Assembly: GCA_021162845.1 (NCBI GenBank)
Contig: JAGGXX010000067.1
Coordinates: 1-64,000 of the forward strand
DNA: 64,000 nucleotides
Source: Thermoprotei archaeon
GTDB taxonomy: Archaea > Thermoproteota > Thermoprotei > QMSL01 > B3-G16
Reading direction: 5' to 3'
In this document: positions 8,677 to 17,527 of the stretch, piece by piece
Layout: each line of letters begins with the position of its first letter
How positions within the stretch are numbered: the first letter of the stretch is position 1
Translations under genes and position numbers: made by a program
Notes under the pieces: model-generated
Told to the model about the DNA's origin: nothing
Databases searched by the model: none
What the model saw: the letters and a program-made list of their open reading frames with translations, nothing else

Positions 8677-9051
8677 TCACCTACGAACCTTAAGGCTCAC
8701 TATCCTGACCTCAAGGGTGCCATTCCATCCAGCTATCACGGCCGTCGTCGCTAACCCGTCTAAGGGTTCACCTATGCTTAACAACTTCGTCCCGTTAATG
8801 GCATATATCGTCAGGTTATAAGGACGGCTTACGTAGCTGTTCACCAGAAGCCTTAGCCTCACTATATCGTTAGCATAAATGGAATTTATGAAGTCCATAT
8901 CATTTAGCATGGCCGAGAGTTCCTCTTCAGGGAGGGATGGTGTAGTGGCTATGCTTAATTGCCTTAAGGATACGAGCGTCGTCACTGTTAACAGGATTAC
9001 GGTAGCGCTTAATATGGCATCCAACGTGTATATCTCTCCTCGCTTACTCAC
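8677..9051 (-). CDS. Minor pilin-like protein with class III-type signal
   Basis: The N-terminus reads MSKRGEIYTLDAI, followed by an unbroken hydrophobic helix to about residue 28. A basic residue and glycine before a glutamate and helix resemble the R-G|E site cut by archaeal prepilin peptidases (PibD/EppA type), and the early Glu suits pilin assembly. The remaining 95 residues are beta-rich. Length is 124 residues. The gene overlaps its upstream neighbour by 8 bp. It is the best pilin candidate of the cluster, but no prepilin peptidase gene lies in this window. Confidence 0.68.
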   Translation of the reverse strand: MSKRGEIYTLDAILSATVILLTVTTLVSLRQLSIATTPSLPEEELSAMLNDMDFINSIYANDIVRLRLLVNSYVSRPYNLTIYAINGTKLLSIGEPLDGLATTAVIAGWNGTLEVRIVSLKVRR

Positions 9052-9574
9052 GGCTCACCACCCTGAAGAGTGTGCCGTTTATCAATATCGGTAGTCCATA
9101 TTGAGGTGCCCTGAACTCCCCGAGCGATGCCGAGGGATGTACGGACACAACCCCATTGGAAATCTTGACATAAGGGATCTCCATAGGTCTCGTGAAGACA
9201 CCATGCCTTGAGATGTAAAATGTGACATCACGCGGAGGCGTACCAGCATAGGCAACTGCTGAGCCCGAGAAGGCGACTATAAAGCCCGCCCTTGGTAAGA
9301 TGAGAGGCGTGGCGCCCTTTAAAACTAAGGCCTCACCACGGGGACTTAATATGACGACCCGGACGTACACTTGTCGCTCCCCACTGGTGATCAGGTAAGC
9401 ATGAGGAGAGATTTCCCTTATCTCGAGCTGAGTGGACGGGAAGAGCTCGCCACTTATAGAAGGTGGTATCGATGGTGGAGGATATCCTATGCTTGCTATG
9501 AAGTAGTAAAATGCGGAGGAGACCGCAATGGAGAATATCATGAAACCCACCAACCAGTCGACCGTGAGCTCCAT
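9044..9574 (-). CDS. Pseudopilin-like membrane-anchored protein
   Basis: The 176-residue protein has an N-terminal helix (about 6-27) with a Pro/Ser-rich linker (YPPPSIPPSI) leading into a beta-rich extracytoplasmic domain. It starts 9 bp after the TadC-like gene stop and overlaps the next gene by 8 bp, so it belongs to the same operon. Specific function is unknown. It could be a minor pilin, tip protein or secreted cargo of the machine. Confidence 0.62.
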   Translation of the reverse strand: MELTVDWLVGFMIFSIAVSSAFYYFIASIGYPPPSIPPSISGELFPSTQLEIREISPHAYLITSGERQVYVRVVILSPRGEALVLKGATPLILPRAGFIVAFSGSAVAYAGTPPRDVTFYISRHGVFTRPMEIPYVKISNGVVSVHPSASLGEFRAPQYGLPILINGTLFRVVSRE

Positions 9575-9583
9575 GACATCACC

Positions 9584-11140
9584 TCACAGTATCGGTAGCA
9601 GGTCTATGATTAATATGACTATTATGAAGATGCACACCAGGATCAGGTCCCTAAAGCCGCCACCGACCCGCCAATCTAAGGTCTTGCCCATAGCCAATGC
9701 GAGCGCTGAGCTATTGACCGCTATCATTAAATATATCCAATCCCTTATCGCCGGGATCTCCTCGGGCGTTATTATCGAGATGGGAACAGGTGTTGGTGAT
9801 ATGCTTATTACCTCACCGGCCATAGCTATCCTAGTGACCACGGTCTTGAAGAGGACGAAGACTAGGACTACCGAGAGGAATACCATCGAGAGCGAGACCC
9901 AGCGGTACATCTGATTCCCCCTTTTGAACTCCCTTATGCTGAGCATGTATTCGTTTAATATGTCAGCCAGCATGTGGTAGGACTCCGGTCTTGCACCGTA
10001 TTCCTCGCTCACTATCATAAGGCCTAAGGCCACCTTCATGGGCTCTGGTAGGAAGGGCTCGAGACCACGAAGGGCTTCTTTCAGGCTACCCGTTATCCTG
10101 AGACGCCTTATGAGGAGGGAGATGAGACGATCCATCCATTCACCATAACTATGAGATTCGCTGATCCTCTCAAGGGCGATAGCAGGTGGAGAGCCCCTGT
10201 GTATCTCATCGGCTAGATCCCTTATGACGTTAGGAAGCATTTCGAGTACCTCATCCACGACCCTAGTCTCACGCTTGAACTCGATGTAGCCGGGTACGAC
10301 GAAGAATAACGATGCCAGTAAGAAGATCAGCGCCTTATACGACGTGATAAACCTGACGATGGGAACGTTAGCCAGGAAGTAGAGGGCGACAACGAACGAT
10401 ATGCTAAGGGGAAGACAACGAATGAGTATGCGCTTGTACACCACAGTATAGTCAGCTAATTTAGGTACCTGAGCGTCGATAAGCGCTATGTAACCCGCTG
10501 ACATCATTATGCTCACGAACGTGAAAGCGATAGCTAAGGGTAGGACCATCATACTGGCTAATATGGTAAGTAGCACTGCAACCATCATCGGGAAAGCACC
10601 GAAGAGGACGGTTACCACGCTTAGAAGTGTTCTGAAGTACTCGGATCTACGGGAGAAGTCCGTCCTCAAATCCTGCATTACAAGATTAAGCACATCCTGC
10701 ATCACGCCCTTAGGCTCCCGTCCTGTACGCTCTATGCTGGTTATAGCATCTAGCAATCGCCTCCACGTGCCCTTGGCTCTTCGCAACTCATACCACAGTT
10801 GTTCACTCAAATGCCTCACATTGAGTAACGAGTCGCGCCTAATGCGGAGCACCTCGAAGGCCGAATGAGGCAGTATATTTTCCAGTTCGGAAAGCGACTC
10901 CAATGCCACTAAGGGCGGTATGCCGCTGTTGACGAGCATGCTTACTGCAAGTACGGCGAAGGGGGCCTCGTTTTCAAGTGCACCGTAATGAGACCTAAGG
11001 AGGAGTAGGGGCCTAAGGCCTAGGAGTAGGAGCCTTAAAATTAAGAGTAAGAATAGGCCTGGGAGGAGGAAGCGTAAGGTCGGGTAAGTTAAATAGGCGA
11101 GCTTAAGAGGCGGTATGTACCGTTCTAATACGAAGGGCAA
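9584..11140 (-). CDS. TadC/ArlJ-type pilus platform membrane protein
   Basis: The 518-residue protein has about seven to nine hydrophobic helices in two groups, with cytoplasmic helical T2SSF-like repeats (about residues 65-150 and 300-370). This is the layout of the archaeal two-repeat GspF/TadC/ArlJ platform that anchors the assembly ATPase. It lies downstream of the ATPase gene and upstream of four pilin-like genes. The stated start is TTG at 11140. The reading frame stays open and codes a hydrophobic, family-like stretch up to about 11287 but has no ATG/GTG/TTG there, so the true start may be a rare codon further upstream. A TATA-like element near 11310 supports the longer form. Confidence 0.82.
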   Translation of the reverse strand: MPFVLERYIPPLKLAYLTYPTLRFLLPGLFLLLILRLLLLGLRPLLLLRSHYGALENEAPFAVLAVSMLVNSGIPPLVALESLSELENILPHSAFEVLRIRRDSLLNVRHLSEQLWYELRRAKGTWRRLLDAITSIERTGREPKGVMQDVLNLVMQDLRTDFSRRSEYFRTLLSVVTVLFGAFPMMVAVLLTILASMMVLPLAIAFTFVSIMMSAGYIALIDAQVPKLADYTVVYKRILIRCLPLSISFVVALYFLANVPIVRFITSYKALIFLLASLFFVVPGYIEFKRETRVVDEVLEMLPNVIRDLADEIHRGSPPAIALERISESHSYGEWMDRLISLLIRRLRITGSLKEALRGLEPFLPEPMKVALGLMIVSEEYGARPESYHMLADILNEYMLSIREFKRGNQMYRWVSLSMVFLSVVLVFVLFKTVVTRIAMAGEVISISPTPVPISIITPEEIPAIRDWIYLMIAVNSSALALAMGKTLDWRVGGGFRDLILVCIFIIVILIIDLLPIL

Positions 11141-11337
11141 TACCGGAAGCCAGGAGAAGGCGAGCGCTAAGTAGATCTTACGGATGTATGTGCTAGGAGT
11201 TCCCAGCGCAAGGAGGCTACATGCCTCAGATATGGATCTCCCTAGCGTCCTGATCCCTCCAGAACCTCTAACGCTATACTTACCTGAGGGGCTGTATCCT
11301 TAAGCTTTTATCATAGCCCTATTTGAGATATTAAGGA

Positions 11338-13929
11338 TTACCTGGACTTTTTATCATGACTTTTCTTTTCTAAACCGGAACTAAGCGTCGAGAGAACCTC
11401 CTTCAGCTTATCAAGGGCAAGCCTTGGATCCCTATAGTATATCCTAAGGATTGAGAACCATTCTTCAGCGCTTAAGAACTTCCCGTATTTAGCAGCTTTG
11501 AGCACTGATTTCATGAACGATTTACGTAGTTCTAGTTCCTCATTCAAGCGTTCTGTGGATACCATTAACCTCTTGGCGATCTCCTCCATGGCGCTTCCGG
11601 GATTGATCTCCACTAGTACGTCGTTAACTGAGTCATAATCGAAGACCAGATCGGCTATCGGCGTATACTCCCTTAGCCCCGTTATATAGTAGATAGCTCG
11701 AACCCTCCGTAGGTAAAATGGGGCTCCTCTCTTAGAGGAGGGAAACCTTATAGTATGTATCAGTATCCTGACGCTGGACATAGTTGCCTCATCAACGCCT
11801 AGGCTCTTGAATCTGGAGAATACCTCGTTGATGTTACCCGCATGAAAGCTAGTTATACCGCCGTGACCCGTGGCTACGTACTGGGCGAAAGCCTTAGCCT
11901 CTCCGTATCGCACCTCATTAACTATAAGGTAGTCCGTGCTCCTCCTGAGCGCATGTGCTACTAGTGTTTCCATATCTACGGTGCCCACAGCGCCCAGCGT
12001 AAAGCTCTTGCGCTCGCTTAGGGAGATGAGGTTTTCATGAGGTATTTTCATCTCGGGGACGTCTTGGACTAGGATTATGGACGCTGAGGGGCGTATGAGA
12101 CAACCCAGCGAGTTAGCTAGTGAAGTGTTGTGTACTATCACACAATCGCCTGAGATGAAAGTTTGAGTAAGGGGTACCTCTAGGTCGTATACATATCTTG
12201 TCCTGGAAGGAACGCGTGTCACGCTTACCACACGAGTCCACCTTACCTTAGAATAAGGTCTCGTCATATCAAGGATCGCACTCTCTGGATCCTCCAGTAA
12301 ATCCCCTTCTATCACCAATTCGTTAACCGCGCCGCTTTTCAGGTGGATGTTCTTTTTCCGAATCGGGATGCCAAGTTCTGAGAACGCATAGATGAGCCCA
12401 GATGAGAGGCTTCTGCTCCGGGTATTCATTATAAGGGATGCACGGGATTTGCGAGCAGAGATCTTAAGTAAAGCCCTTAGTAGGGCTAACTTCCATTCTC
12501 GTGACATGCATAGATACATCACAGGCAGGCATTTGGCGTCCTCACTGCTGCCACAACCAAGGGACAGTAGGAGCGACGAAAGCTGTTTGGAGTCTATAGT
12601 GTACGAATTGTCCTTTACGTCAAAGGTCACTCCAAGCCTTTCGCATATACGCTTTACATCAATCATGATATCGTTATCGACGTCATCCAATGTGATCGTG
12701 GACCCACACAATGAGCCCCTGGCAAGATAATAACCTATGAAACGCGCAAAGTCGATAGAGAGGACACATGACATGAGGTGTTCATCAAGATCGCACATTC
12801 CCTTGCTCACATTTACCAAGAGCTCCTTGAGAACGCCTGGATTCAGATTAGAGGAAGGCAGTTTGAATCCTGTAATGACAGGCATACGGTCTATGCCTGG
12901 CCTTAACTCCTCGGTTCTCTTCACTTTAAGCGAATGATTAGTGCTATCTAGAACCGTCACCGAGTGATCATTAGTGACTATGATACTACGGCCATCTTCT
13001 AACGTCACTTCGACTAGGTGGTCCGGGCTTTCATGTCGTATGAGCCCAGTAACCCTTGAGAGTCCGACCAGGCTTAAGGTCCTGGTTTCTCCCGAGGACG
13101 AGCATCCTAGGAGGCGGCCATATGTTCCAGATCTCGACATGAAGGACCATAGTTCATCGAACCTCATCAGAAGGGGAAGGCCTTTCCATGTTATAAGCGA
13201 GAGTTCATCTCCTGAAACGGATTTACCGGATCCCATCTCGCCGAAGATAAGTATTGGTAATTTAGCCTCTATGCCCAACCACAAGAAGGCCATAGCTTCA
13301 GGTGTCAACATTCCAGTGAGCATGATACGAGTAGGCGTCCAAGGATTCCTCGGAAACTTCCTTATCGTGAAGCTGGAAGTAGGGGATACCTCGCTCCTGT
13401 AAGTTAGTGCGGCTCTATCCCCAGTAGGCAGTATGACGCTATCCAATATGGGACGACTACGATGTATGCCACTGCCTCCTCGATGAGCTAAGATGCGAAC
13501 TATGCGATCTACCTCATCTAATGATGGCACTATGTTGCTTTCTATGAGTCCGAAGTCCCTATGGGTGACCCTAACTGGGGTCTCCGCACGGAAGCATTGA
13601 ATGTCCTCTAGGTTTTCATCACGCATTAACGGCTCGAGCCAGGAATATCCTACGACTTCGCTCTTAACTAGATATATGATCTTATCAGGAAGCCCTCTCT
13701 TGCGTAACACTGACTCGAGCCGTTCCGCTTGAGTTAGTTCGGATGGCTTGAGTATATATGCTAACTCCTCCATGACGGAATGAAGGAGCTTAGTTTCGTC
13801 CTTGGTTAAAACTAGGGGAGCGACTTTATACACGTATTCGTAACCCGTATCCACTATCTCGACATGCGTATAGTAGTCGGGAGAATAAGCTCGAACGACC
13901 TTTCCCTTAACGTTTAGGTAGCGCGGCAA
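11338..13929 (-). CDS. TadA/ArlI-type secretion ATPase interrupted by an intein
   Basis: This is the hexameric ATPase that powers type IV pilus-like assembly. Residues 1-236 and 602-863 form the mature ATPase. The N-terminal domain is followed by the core, whose P-loop GEMGSGK (230-236) is split by an intein (237-601) from its next residue T602. After splicing the loop reads GEMGSGKTS. Downstream are the Walker B-like DYLIVNEVR and the His-box region GHGGITSFHA. Without splicing the enzyme cannot bind ATP. The start is TTG after a GGTGAATC ribosome-binding site. It probably forms a machine with the TadC-like protein encoded next, from which it is separated by a 197-bp gap holding a promoter. 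Confidence 0.88.
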   Translation of the reverse strand: MPRYLNVKGKVVRAYSPDYYTHVEIVDTGYEYVYKVAPLVLTKDETKLLHSVMEELAYILKPSELTQAERLESVLRKRGLPDKIIYLVKSEVVGYSWLEPLMRDENLEDIQCFRAETPVRVTHRDFGLIESNIVPSLDEVDRIVRILAHRGGSGIHRSRPILDSVILPTGDRAALTYRSEVSPTSSFTIRKFPRNPWTPTRIMLTGMLTPEAMAFLWLGIEAKLPILIFGEMGSGKSVSGDELSLITWKGLPLLMRFDELWSFMSRSGTYGRLLGCSSSGETRTLSLVGLSRVTGLIRHESPDHLVEVTLEDGRSIIVTNDHSVTVLDSTNHSLKVKRTEELRPGIDRMPVITGFKLPSSNLNPGVLKELLVNVSKGMCDLDEHLMSCVLSIDFARFIGYYLARGSLCGSTITLDDVDNDIMIDVKRICERLGVTFDVKDNSYTIDSKQLSSLLLSLGCGSSEDAKCLPVMYLCMSREWKLALLRALLKISARKSRASLIMNTRSRSLSSGLIYAFSELGIPIRKKNIHLKSGAVNELVIEGDLLEDPESAILDMTRPYSKVRWTRVVSVTRVPSRTRYVYDLEVPLTQTFISGDCVIVHNTSLANSLGCLIRPSASIILVQDVPEMKIPHENLISLSERKSFTLGAVGTVDMETLVAHALRRSTDYLIVNEVRYGEAKAFAQYVATGHGGITSFHAGNINEVFSRFKSLGVDEATMSSVRILIHTIRFPSSKRGAPFYLRRVRAIYYITGLREYTPIADLVFDYDSVNDVLVEINPGSAMEEIAKRLMVSTERLNEELELRKSFMKSVLKAAKYGKFLSAEEWFSILRIYYRDPRLALDKLKEVLSTLSSGLEKKSHDKKSR
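12127..13221 (-). other. Intein in the Walker A loop (degenerate LAGLIDADG endonuclease)
   Basis: Residues 237-601 of the ATPase precursor (365 residues) form the insert. It begins SVSGDE (block A, Ser at position 1). Block B is seen as VTNDH (His 322), block F as YVYDLEV, and it ends FISGDCVIVHN (block G, His-Asn), with Thr as the +1 residue. The central part carries LAGLIDADG-like blocks FIGYYLARGS and LLRALLKIS, but the acidic residue of each motif is replaced (Arg and Lys), so the homing endonuclease is probably dead while splicing residues are intact. Coordinates were obtained by counting residues from the TTG start. Confidence 0.88.
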
Positions 13930-14025
13930 ACCGATTCACCGGTGGCACTATTGATAGTATCATCACCAGGGGCTAATATGTTTCGCGCTTAACGTGAGAA
14001 GCGCAAAAACTCATGCCAGGAGCGG

Positions 14026-14082
14026 TCAGTCGAGGTGCCCTATCATCGGTTACCCTCTAACCGGAAACCTTACTATCATCCC
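14026..14082 (-). ncRNA. Candidate box C/D sRNA
   Basis: On the minus strand, a C-like box GGGATGA (14082-14076) and a C'-like box CCGATGA (14049-14043) are followed after 13 nt by a D box CTGA (14029-14026). A short hairpin (CGGTTA/TAACCG) lies between. An A/T-rich TATA-like stretch at about 14106-14116 sits 25 bp upstream of the C box. The D' box is not clear and the terminal stem is only 3 bp, so this is weaker than the other two sRNA candidates. The region is otherwise a gene-free 185-bp gap. Confidence 0.38.
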
Positions 14083-14114
14083 GATGAATTCTATGAGTGA
14101 CGTGGTAAATAAAT

Positions 14115-14666
14115 TCAATGCTCGCCTAGCCTCGAGAGGAGGAGCTCCAGGTAGGAGCACGATAGGGGCTTCTTCTCCAGGGAGAGCTTATTTAGTATAG
14201 CGCGTATTCTCTTCTCAGCTTCTCGGAGATCGTCGCTCATGACTTCTATCTCCAGAAAGAGCCCTAATTGGGAGACATCATCTATGCAAGCCCTAGTGGT
14301 GTTATCTAGCACGTACTCCTCTCTCGTTTTATGTACTTCCATTACCTTCTTGAAACCCAGGGATGTGAGTATCTCGCTCATGACCTTTCCGCTGGAGACC
14401 TGAACTTCGAGCTCCTTACGTGATTTAAACGCGCCTCTCACAAATGCCTTATATGTGAGAAAATGTCTCCCGCCTACGGTTCTAAGCCTTAACGCCTCCT
14501 TTGTCAACCTGAAATCCCTTGAAGGGTGTGCGAAGTACGTGTCGGTCTCCAGCCCTTTACCCACATACCTGAAGCCTAAGTCCGCCAACCGTCTTCTTAA
14601 GACCGCCACGTCATGGGGAGTTAAGGGAATCTTGACTTCTACCTCGACTGTATCTCTATGGGACAA
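14115..14666 (-). CDS. CYTH-domain protein (class IV adenylate cyclase/thiamine triphosphatase-like)
   Basis: The N-terminal signature E-x-E-x-K is present at residues 8, 10 and 12 (VEVEVKI). Alternating charged beta strands follow (ALRLRTVGG, FLTYKAF, SRKELEVQV), as expected for the CYTH tunnel fold that binds triphosphates with metal ions. At 183 residues it matches CyaB-like archaeal proteins. The substrate could be ATP, a polyphosphate or thiamine triphosphate; sequence alone cannot decide. It starts 3 bp after the DNA ligase stop on the same strand and is probably cotranscribed with it. Confidence 0.85.
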   Translation of the reverse strand: MSHRDTVEVEVKIPLTPHDVAVLRRRLADLGFRYVGKGLETDTYFAHPSRDFRLTKEALRLRTVGGRHFLTYKAFVRGAFKSRKELEVQVSSGKVMSEILTSLGFKKVMEVHKTREEYVLDNTTRACIDDVSQLGLFLEIEVMSDDLREAEKRIRAILNKLSLEKKPLSCSYLELLLSRLGEH

Positions 14667-14669
14667 GGA

Positions 14670-16457
14670 TCACGCCCTTTCCGCTATTACCTTCCTCTGG
14701 CTCTTATAGAGCTCCACTATTTCGTGAACCGTCGTGGCTTCTTCTGGACTCTTGTCAGGACGGAAACGTAGGAAACGTGGGAAACGTATCGCTAAGCCTG
14801 CTCCCTCCTTTAAGGAGCCCCATGCGCATGTGTGTAGTGGCGATAACGTTATCTCGGCACCTGTTATCTCCATGACTATAGCTGGCACAAACCATACATC
14901 AGCTTCCATTTTACTATCCACACGGGGATGTTTATGGTCTATTATGTACGGTTTGAACATCTCGGGCAATTGCTCGAGTTCCTCGTCTGTGAAACCCGAA
15001 CCCACCTTACATACGGTCCTGAAGACATCATTTTCCGGATCATAGGCGGCCATGAGGAGTGCTCCATATTTTCCAGCCCGCCTGCCCCTACCCCAGAAGG
15101 CCCCTACAGCTACTAGATCTACCGTATCCGCTAATTCGGCTTTATAATCCCTCTTATACTTTATCCAGAGGAAACCCCTAACCCCGCTTTGGTAAATGGC
15201 GTTAGGGGTAATGGCTTTGCACATCACCCCTTCACATCCATCGGCTATAGCCTGTTCAAAGAACTCTTCAAGCTCACGGGGGGAGGAGACCAGGCGGTAT
15301 TCGGCAAGGCGTATCCTCTCGGTTTCCTTCACTATCTTCGAGAGGTGTTCACGTCTTTCAGGATAGGGCTTTAACGTCAAGTCCTCGCCATCGATATAAA
15401 GGGCATCGAATAGGAAGAGACTGACAGGGTATTCTTCCATTGCCTTCTTAACTTCGTATTTCCTCCTACGATGCATAAGCTCTTGGAAGGGCTTTAGTTC
15501 GCCAGTATCAGGATCCACGGCAACGCACTCCCCTTCCACGATCGCTTCCTGAGCCTTTATATGCCTTTTAATAAGTTCAACAGCATCCGGGAAATAGTGC
15601 GTGACGTTCTCTAAGCGCCTACTGAAGAGCATCACCTCGCTTCCCTTCTTATGGGCTTGAATCCTCATGCCGTCGTACTTATACTCAACAACGCACTTCC
15701 CACCTAATTTGTTCAATATCTCCTCAGGAGTCCTAAGCCGCTCAGCTAACATCGGCATGATGGGTACGCCGACCGTGATCCTTATCTGCTTCACACCATC
15801 GATCCCCTTACTAGCGAGCATCTTAGCTATGTACCCTAGGTCGGGATAGATGTTATAGGCCCTCTCAATAATAGCTCGGCTCCCCTTACCAGAGCCATAG
15901 GCTATGGCTAAGGCCTCCAGGATAGTCATGTCCGCTACGCCTAATCGCAATTTACCTAGGATGATCCGCAACAGATAGCGCGCCTCTTTAGGCGAAGCGT
16001 CTCTGAGCAATGATGCCAATAACGTGACCTTCGTATCCTGTGCTCCTTCCCCTGCAGCCTTAGCTATCTTCATGAGCGTATCGTAGACTCGTTCTACTGA
16101 GAGAGGTTCTCTCTTCATTTCGCCGCCCATGAAGTCGAAGAGGCTCACACTACGCTTATGAGCTAGAAGGTGTTCCGCTGCTGAGCCTAAATCCCCGAAC
16201 TTCCTAACTACAGCTGCGACATCCTTAAGGCTTGTTCCAACGGCCTGGGCCACAGCCTTCATGGCTAACTTCTCGGCCAGACCGAACTCCAAGCCCTCAT
16301 AGTCAGGCCTGAGCTTACCTTGAGTGAGGTATATGACTTTATCAATTATATCTGGGGGAACTATCTTAAGTAATGCCACTAGATATGCGGTCATCTCCGT
16401 TCTCTTAGTGGTTGATTCTATTTTCTCATAAGTCTCGACAAGTACCGAGTACTTCAT
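14670..16457 (-). CDS. lig: ATP-dependent DNA ligase
   Basis: This is the replicative archaeal ligase that seals nicks via an AMP-lysine intermediate. The nucleotidyltransferase motif I is EYKYDGMR, with the adenylated Lys at residue 260 counted from the start given here. An N-terminal DNA-binding domain precedes it, and a C-terminal OB-fold region with WIKYKRDY (motif V) follows. An in-frame ATG 30 bp upstream (16487) is possible. I prefer 16457 because GAGGG lies 5 nt before it and family members begin at this point (MKYSVLVETYEKIE). Length is 595 residues, normal for the family. Confidence 0.93.
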   Translation of the reverse strand: MKYSVLVETYEKIESTTKRTEMTAYLVALLKIVPPDIIDKVIYLTQGKLRPDYEGLEFGLAEKLAMKAVAQAVGTSLKDVAAVVRKFGDLGSAAEHLLAHKRSVSLFDFMGGEMKREPLSVERVYDTLMKIAKAAGEGAQDTKVTLLASLLRDASPKEARYLLRIILGKLRLGVADMTILEALAIAYGSGKGSRAIIERAYNIYPDLGYIAKMLASKGIDGVKQIRITVGVPIMPMLAERLRTPEEILNKLGGKCVVEYKYDGMRIQAHKKGSEVMLFSRRLENVTHYFPDAVELIKRHIKAQEAIVEGECVAVDPDTGELKPFQELMHRRRKYEVKKAMEEYPVSLFLFDALYIDGEDLTLKPYPERREHLSKIVKETERIRLAEYRLVSSPRELEEFFEQAIADGCEGVMCKAITPNAIYQSGVRGFLWIKYKRDYKAELADTVDLVAVGAFWGRGRRAGKYGALLMAAYDPENDVFRTVCKVGSGFTDEELEQLPEMFKPYIIDHKHPRVDSKMEADVWFVPAIVMEITGAEITLSPLHTCAWGSLKEGAGLAIRFPRFLRFRPDKSPEEATTVHEIVELYKSQRKVIAERA

Positions 16458-16519
16458 TTTTCCCTCATGCTCTTCGTATGCGCGCACGTAATTATCGATT
16501 TCGGTTACCTAAGAATCGT

Positions 16520-17077
16520 TCAGGTACCGCCCCTTTCCATCATCTTCTCAAAGGTCCATCTAGCTGAATTGCGTATCTCCCTGAGTCGAATTTCATTATT
16601 ATAATTATATATGATGAGCTCCTTTAGGAAAACGTCATCGGCTTTTACCTCATATCTTAACACCTTACCCGGCTCTAGTTCGCCTCGCTCAGAGGCCTCT
16701 AAGTCCTTTCTGCGGAAGTCCTCGAGTACCCTTCTAAGGAAGAACGTGCTAAATGGCGGCCTATTGACGTTTATCCGTACGTCCTGCTCCGGGACTATCC
16801 TCAGCTTATCCCGCCATACATACATCCTCGCTAGGGGTCTATTATCGGTCCTATGGGTTAGGACATACTCCCTTTCCGGCGGCTCCTCAAATACCTCCTC
16901 CTTAACAGCCCCGATTTCTGTAGCCGGCTTGAAACTGAGCTGAGCTAGCTGTCTATCGATCACCTCAAGACAAAGCTTTAAGAGCCTTAGCTCTGCCTCT
17001 AGCTCCTCAATTCGTCTCTCAGCGATCCTCTTCAGCTCGGCAAGCTCCTTAATGTTCCTTTCGCTTTCCTGGCTCAT
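16520..17077 (-). CDS. Coiled-coil protein of unknown function
   Basis: The 185-residue protein has an N-terminal coiled coil (about 5-50, heptad-like L/E/R pattern), then a mixed alpha/beta C-terminal domain (about 75-180) containing the segments RMYVWRDKLRIVPE and TFFLRRVLEDF. I do not recognise a family. It lies between the ligase and the 17140-17481 gene on the same strand with gaps of about 60 bp. The context (ligase, PRPP synthetase) gives no clear functional clue. Confidence 0.6.
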   Translation of the reverse strand: MSQESERNIKELAELKRIAERRIEELEAELRLLKLCLEVIDRQLAQLSFKPATEIGAVKEEVFEEPPEREYVLTHRTDNRPLARMYVWRDKLRIVPEQDVRINVNRPPFSTFFLRRVLEDFRRKDLEASERGELEPGKVLRYEVKADDVFLKELIIYNYNNEIRLREIRNSARWTFEKMMERGGT

Positions 17078-17139
17078 TTCACGTTTTACTATACATGTGC
17101 TGGAATATTAAACTAGTGCGTGAGCCACGTCGATATTCT

Positions 17140-17481
17140 CTAGCCCTCTGAGGTCATGCGTGCTATGAGCCTCTCACATTCGTTAAGGAGGGACCTTAAT
17201 AAGGCCACTGGCTTCACTATGACTGAGACGCGCTCGTTGAACTCTACTAATATAGCGCGTTCTATGAGGCCTGCTATGTCCTTATAGCTGATATCCCCTC
17301 GACGAAGCATGAGGACACTATCCGCCTGTAACATGACTATGAAACGTACATCGCTGATCTGATGTGCCTTTAGGCCTTTGAGTATACGCTTACGGGAGTA
17401 CCTCTGTCTCATCGTATGGGGCCACTTTATGAAAGCAATGCACGGCTCCCATTTGCCTTTGAGAGATGGCACGGAATTCAC
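17140..17481 (-). CDS. Small basic alpha/beta protein, unknown
   Basis: The 113-residue protein is basic in its first half (RQRYSRKRILKGLK), then has a strand-helix pattern (VRFIVMLQADSVLMLRR, a helix, VSVIVKPVALL, a helix). The size and charge suggest a nucleic-acid-binding protein, but I cannot assign a family. It lies 46 bp downstream of the PRPP synthetase gene on the same strand and could be cotranscribed with it. Confidence 0.5.
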   Translation of the reverse strand: MNSVPSLKGKWEPCIAFIKWPHTMRQRYSRKRILKGLKAHQISDVRFIVMLQADSVLMLRRGDISYKDIAGLIERAILVEFNERVSVIVKPVALLRSLLNECERLIARMTSEG

Positions 17482-17527
17482 GCCCTGGGGAAGGAGGCGG
17501 GTGAAAAATAAGCTCTAGGGCATAGCG

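Noticed and set aside
14026-14082. Plus-strand guide RNA for C2498 of 23S rRNA
   Set aside because: TCGAGGTGCC on the plus strand is antisense to the conserved 23S sequence and would point to C2498, but the following CTAT is a poor D box and no C box lies upstream on that strand.
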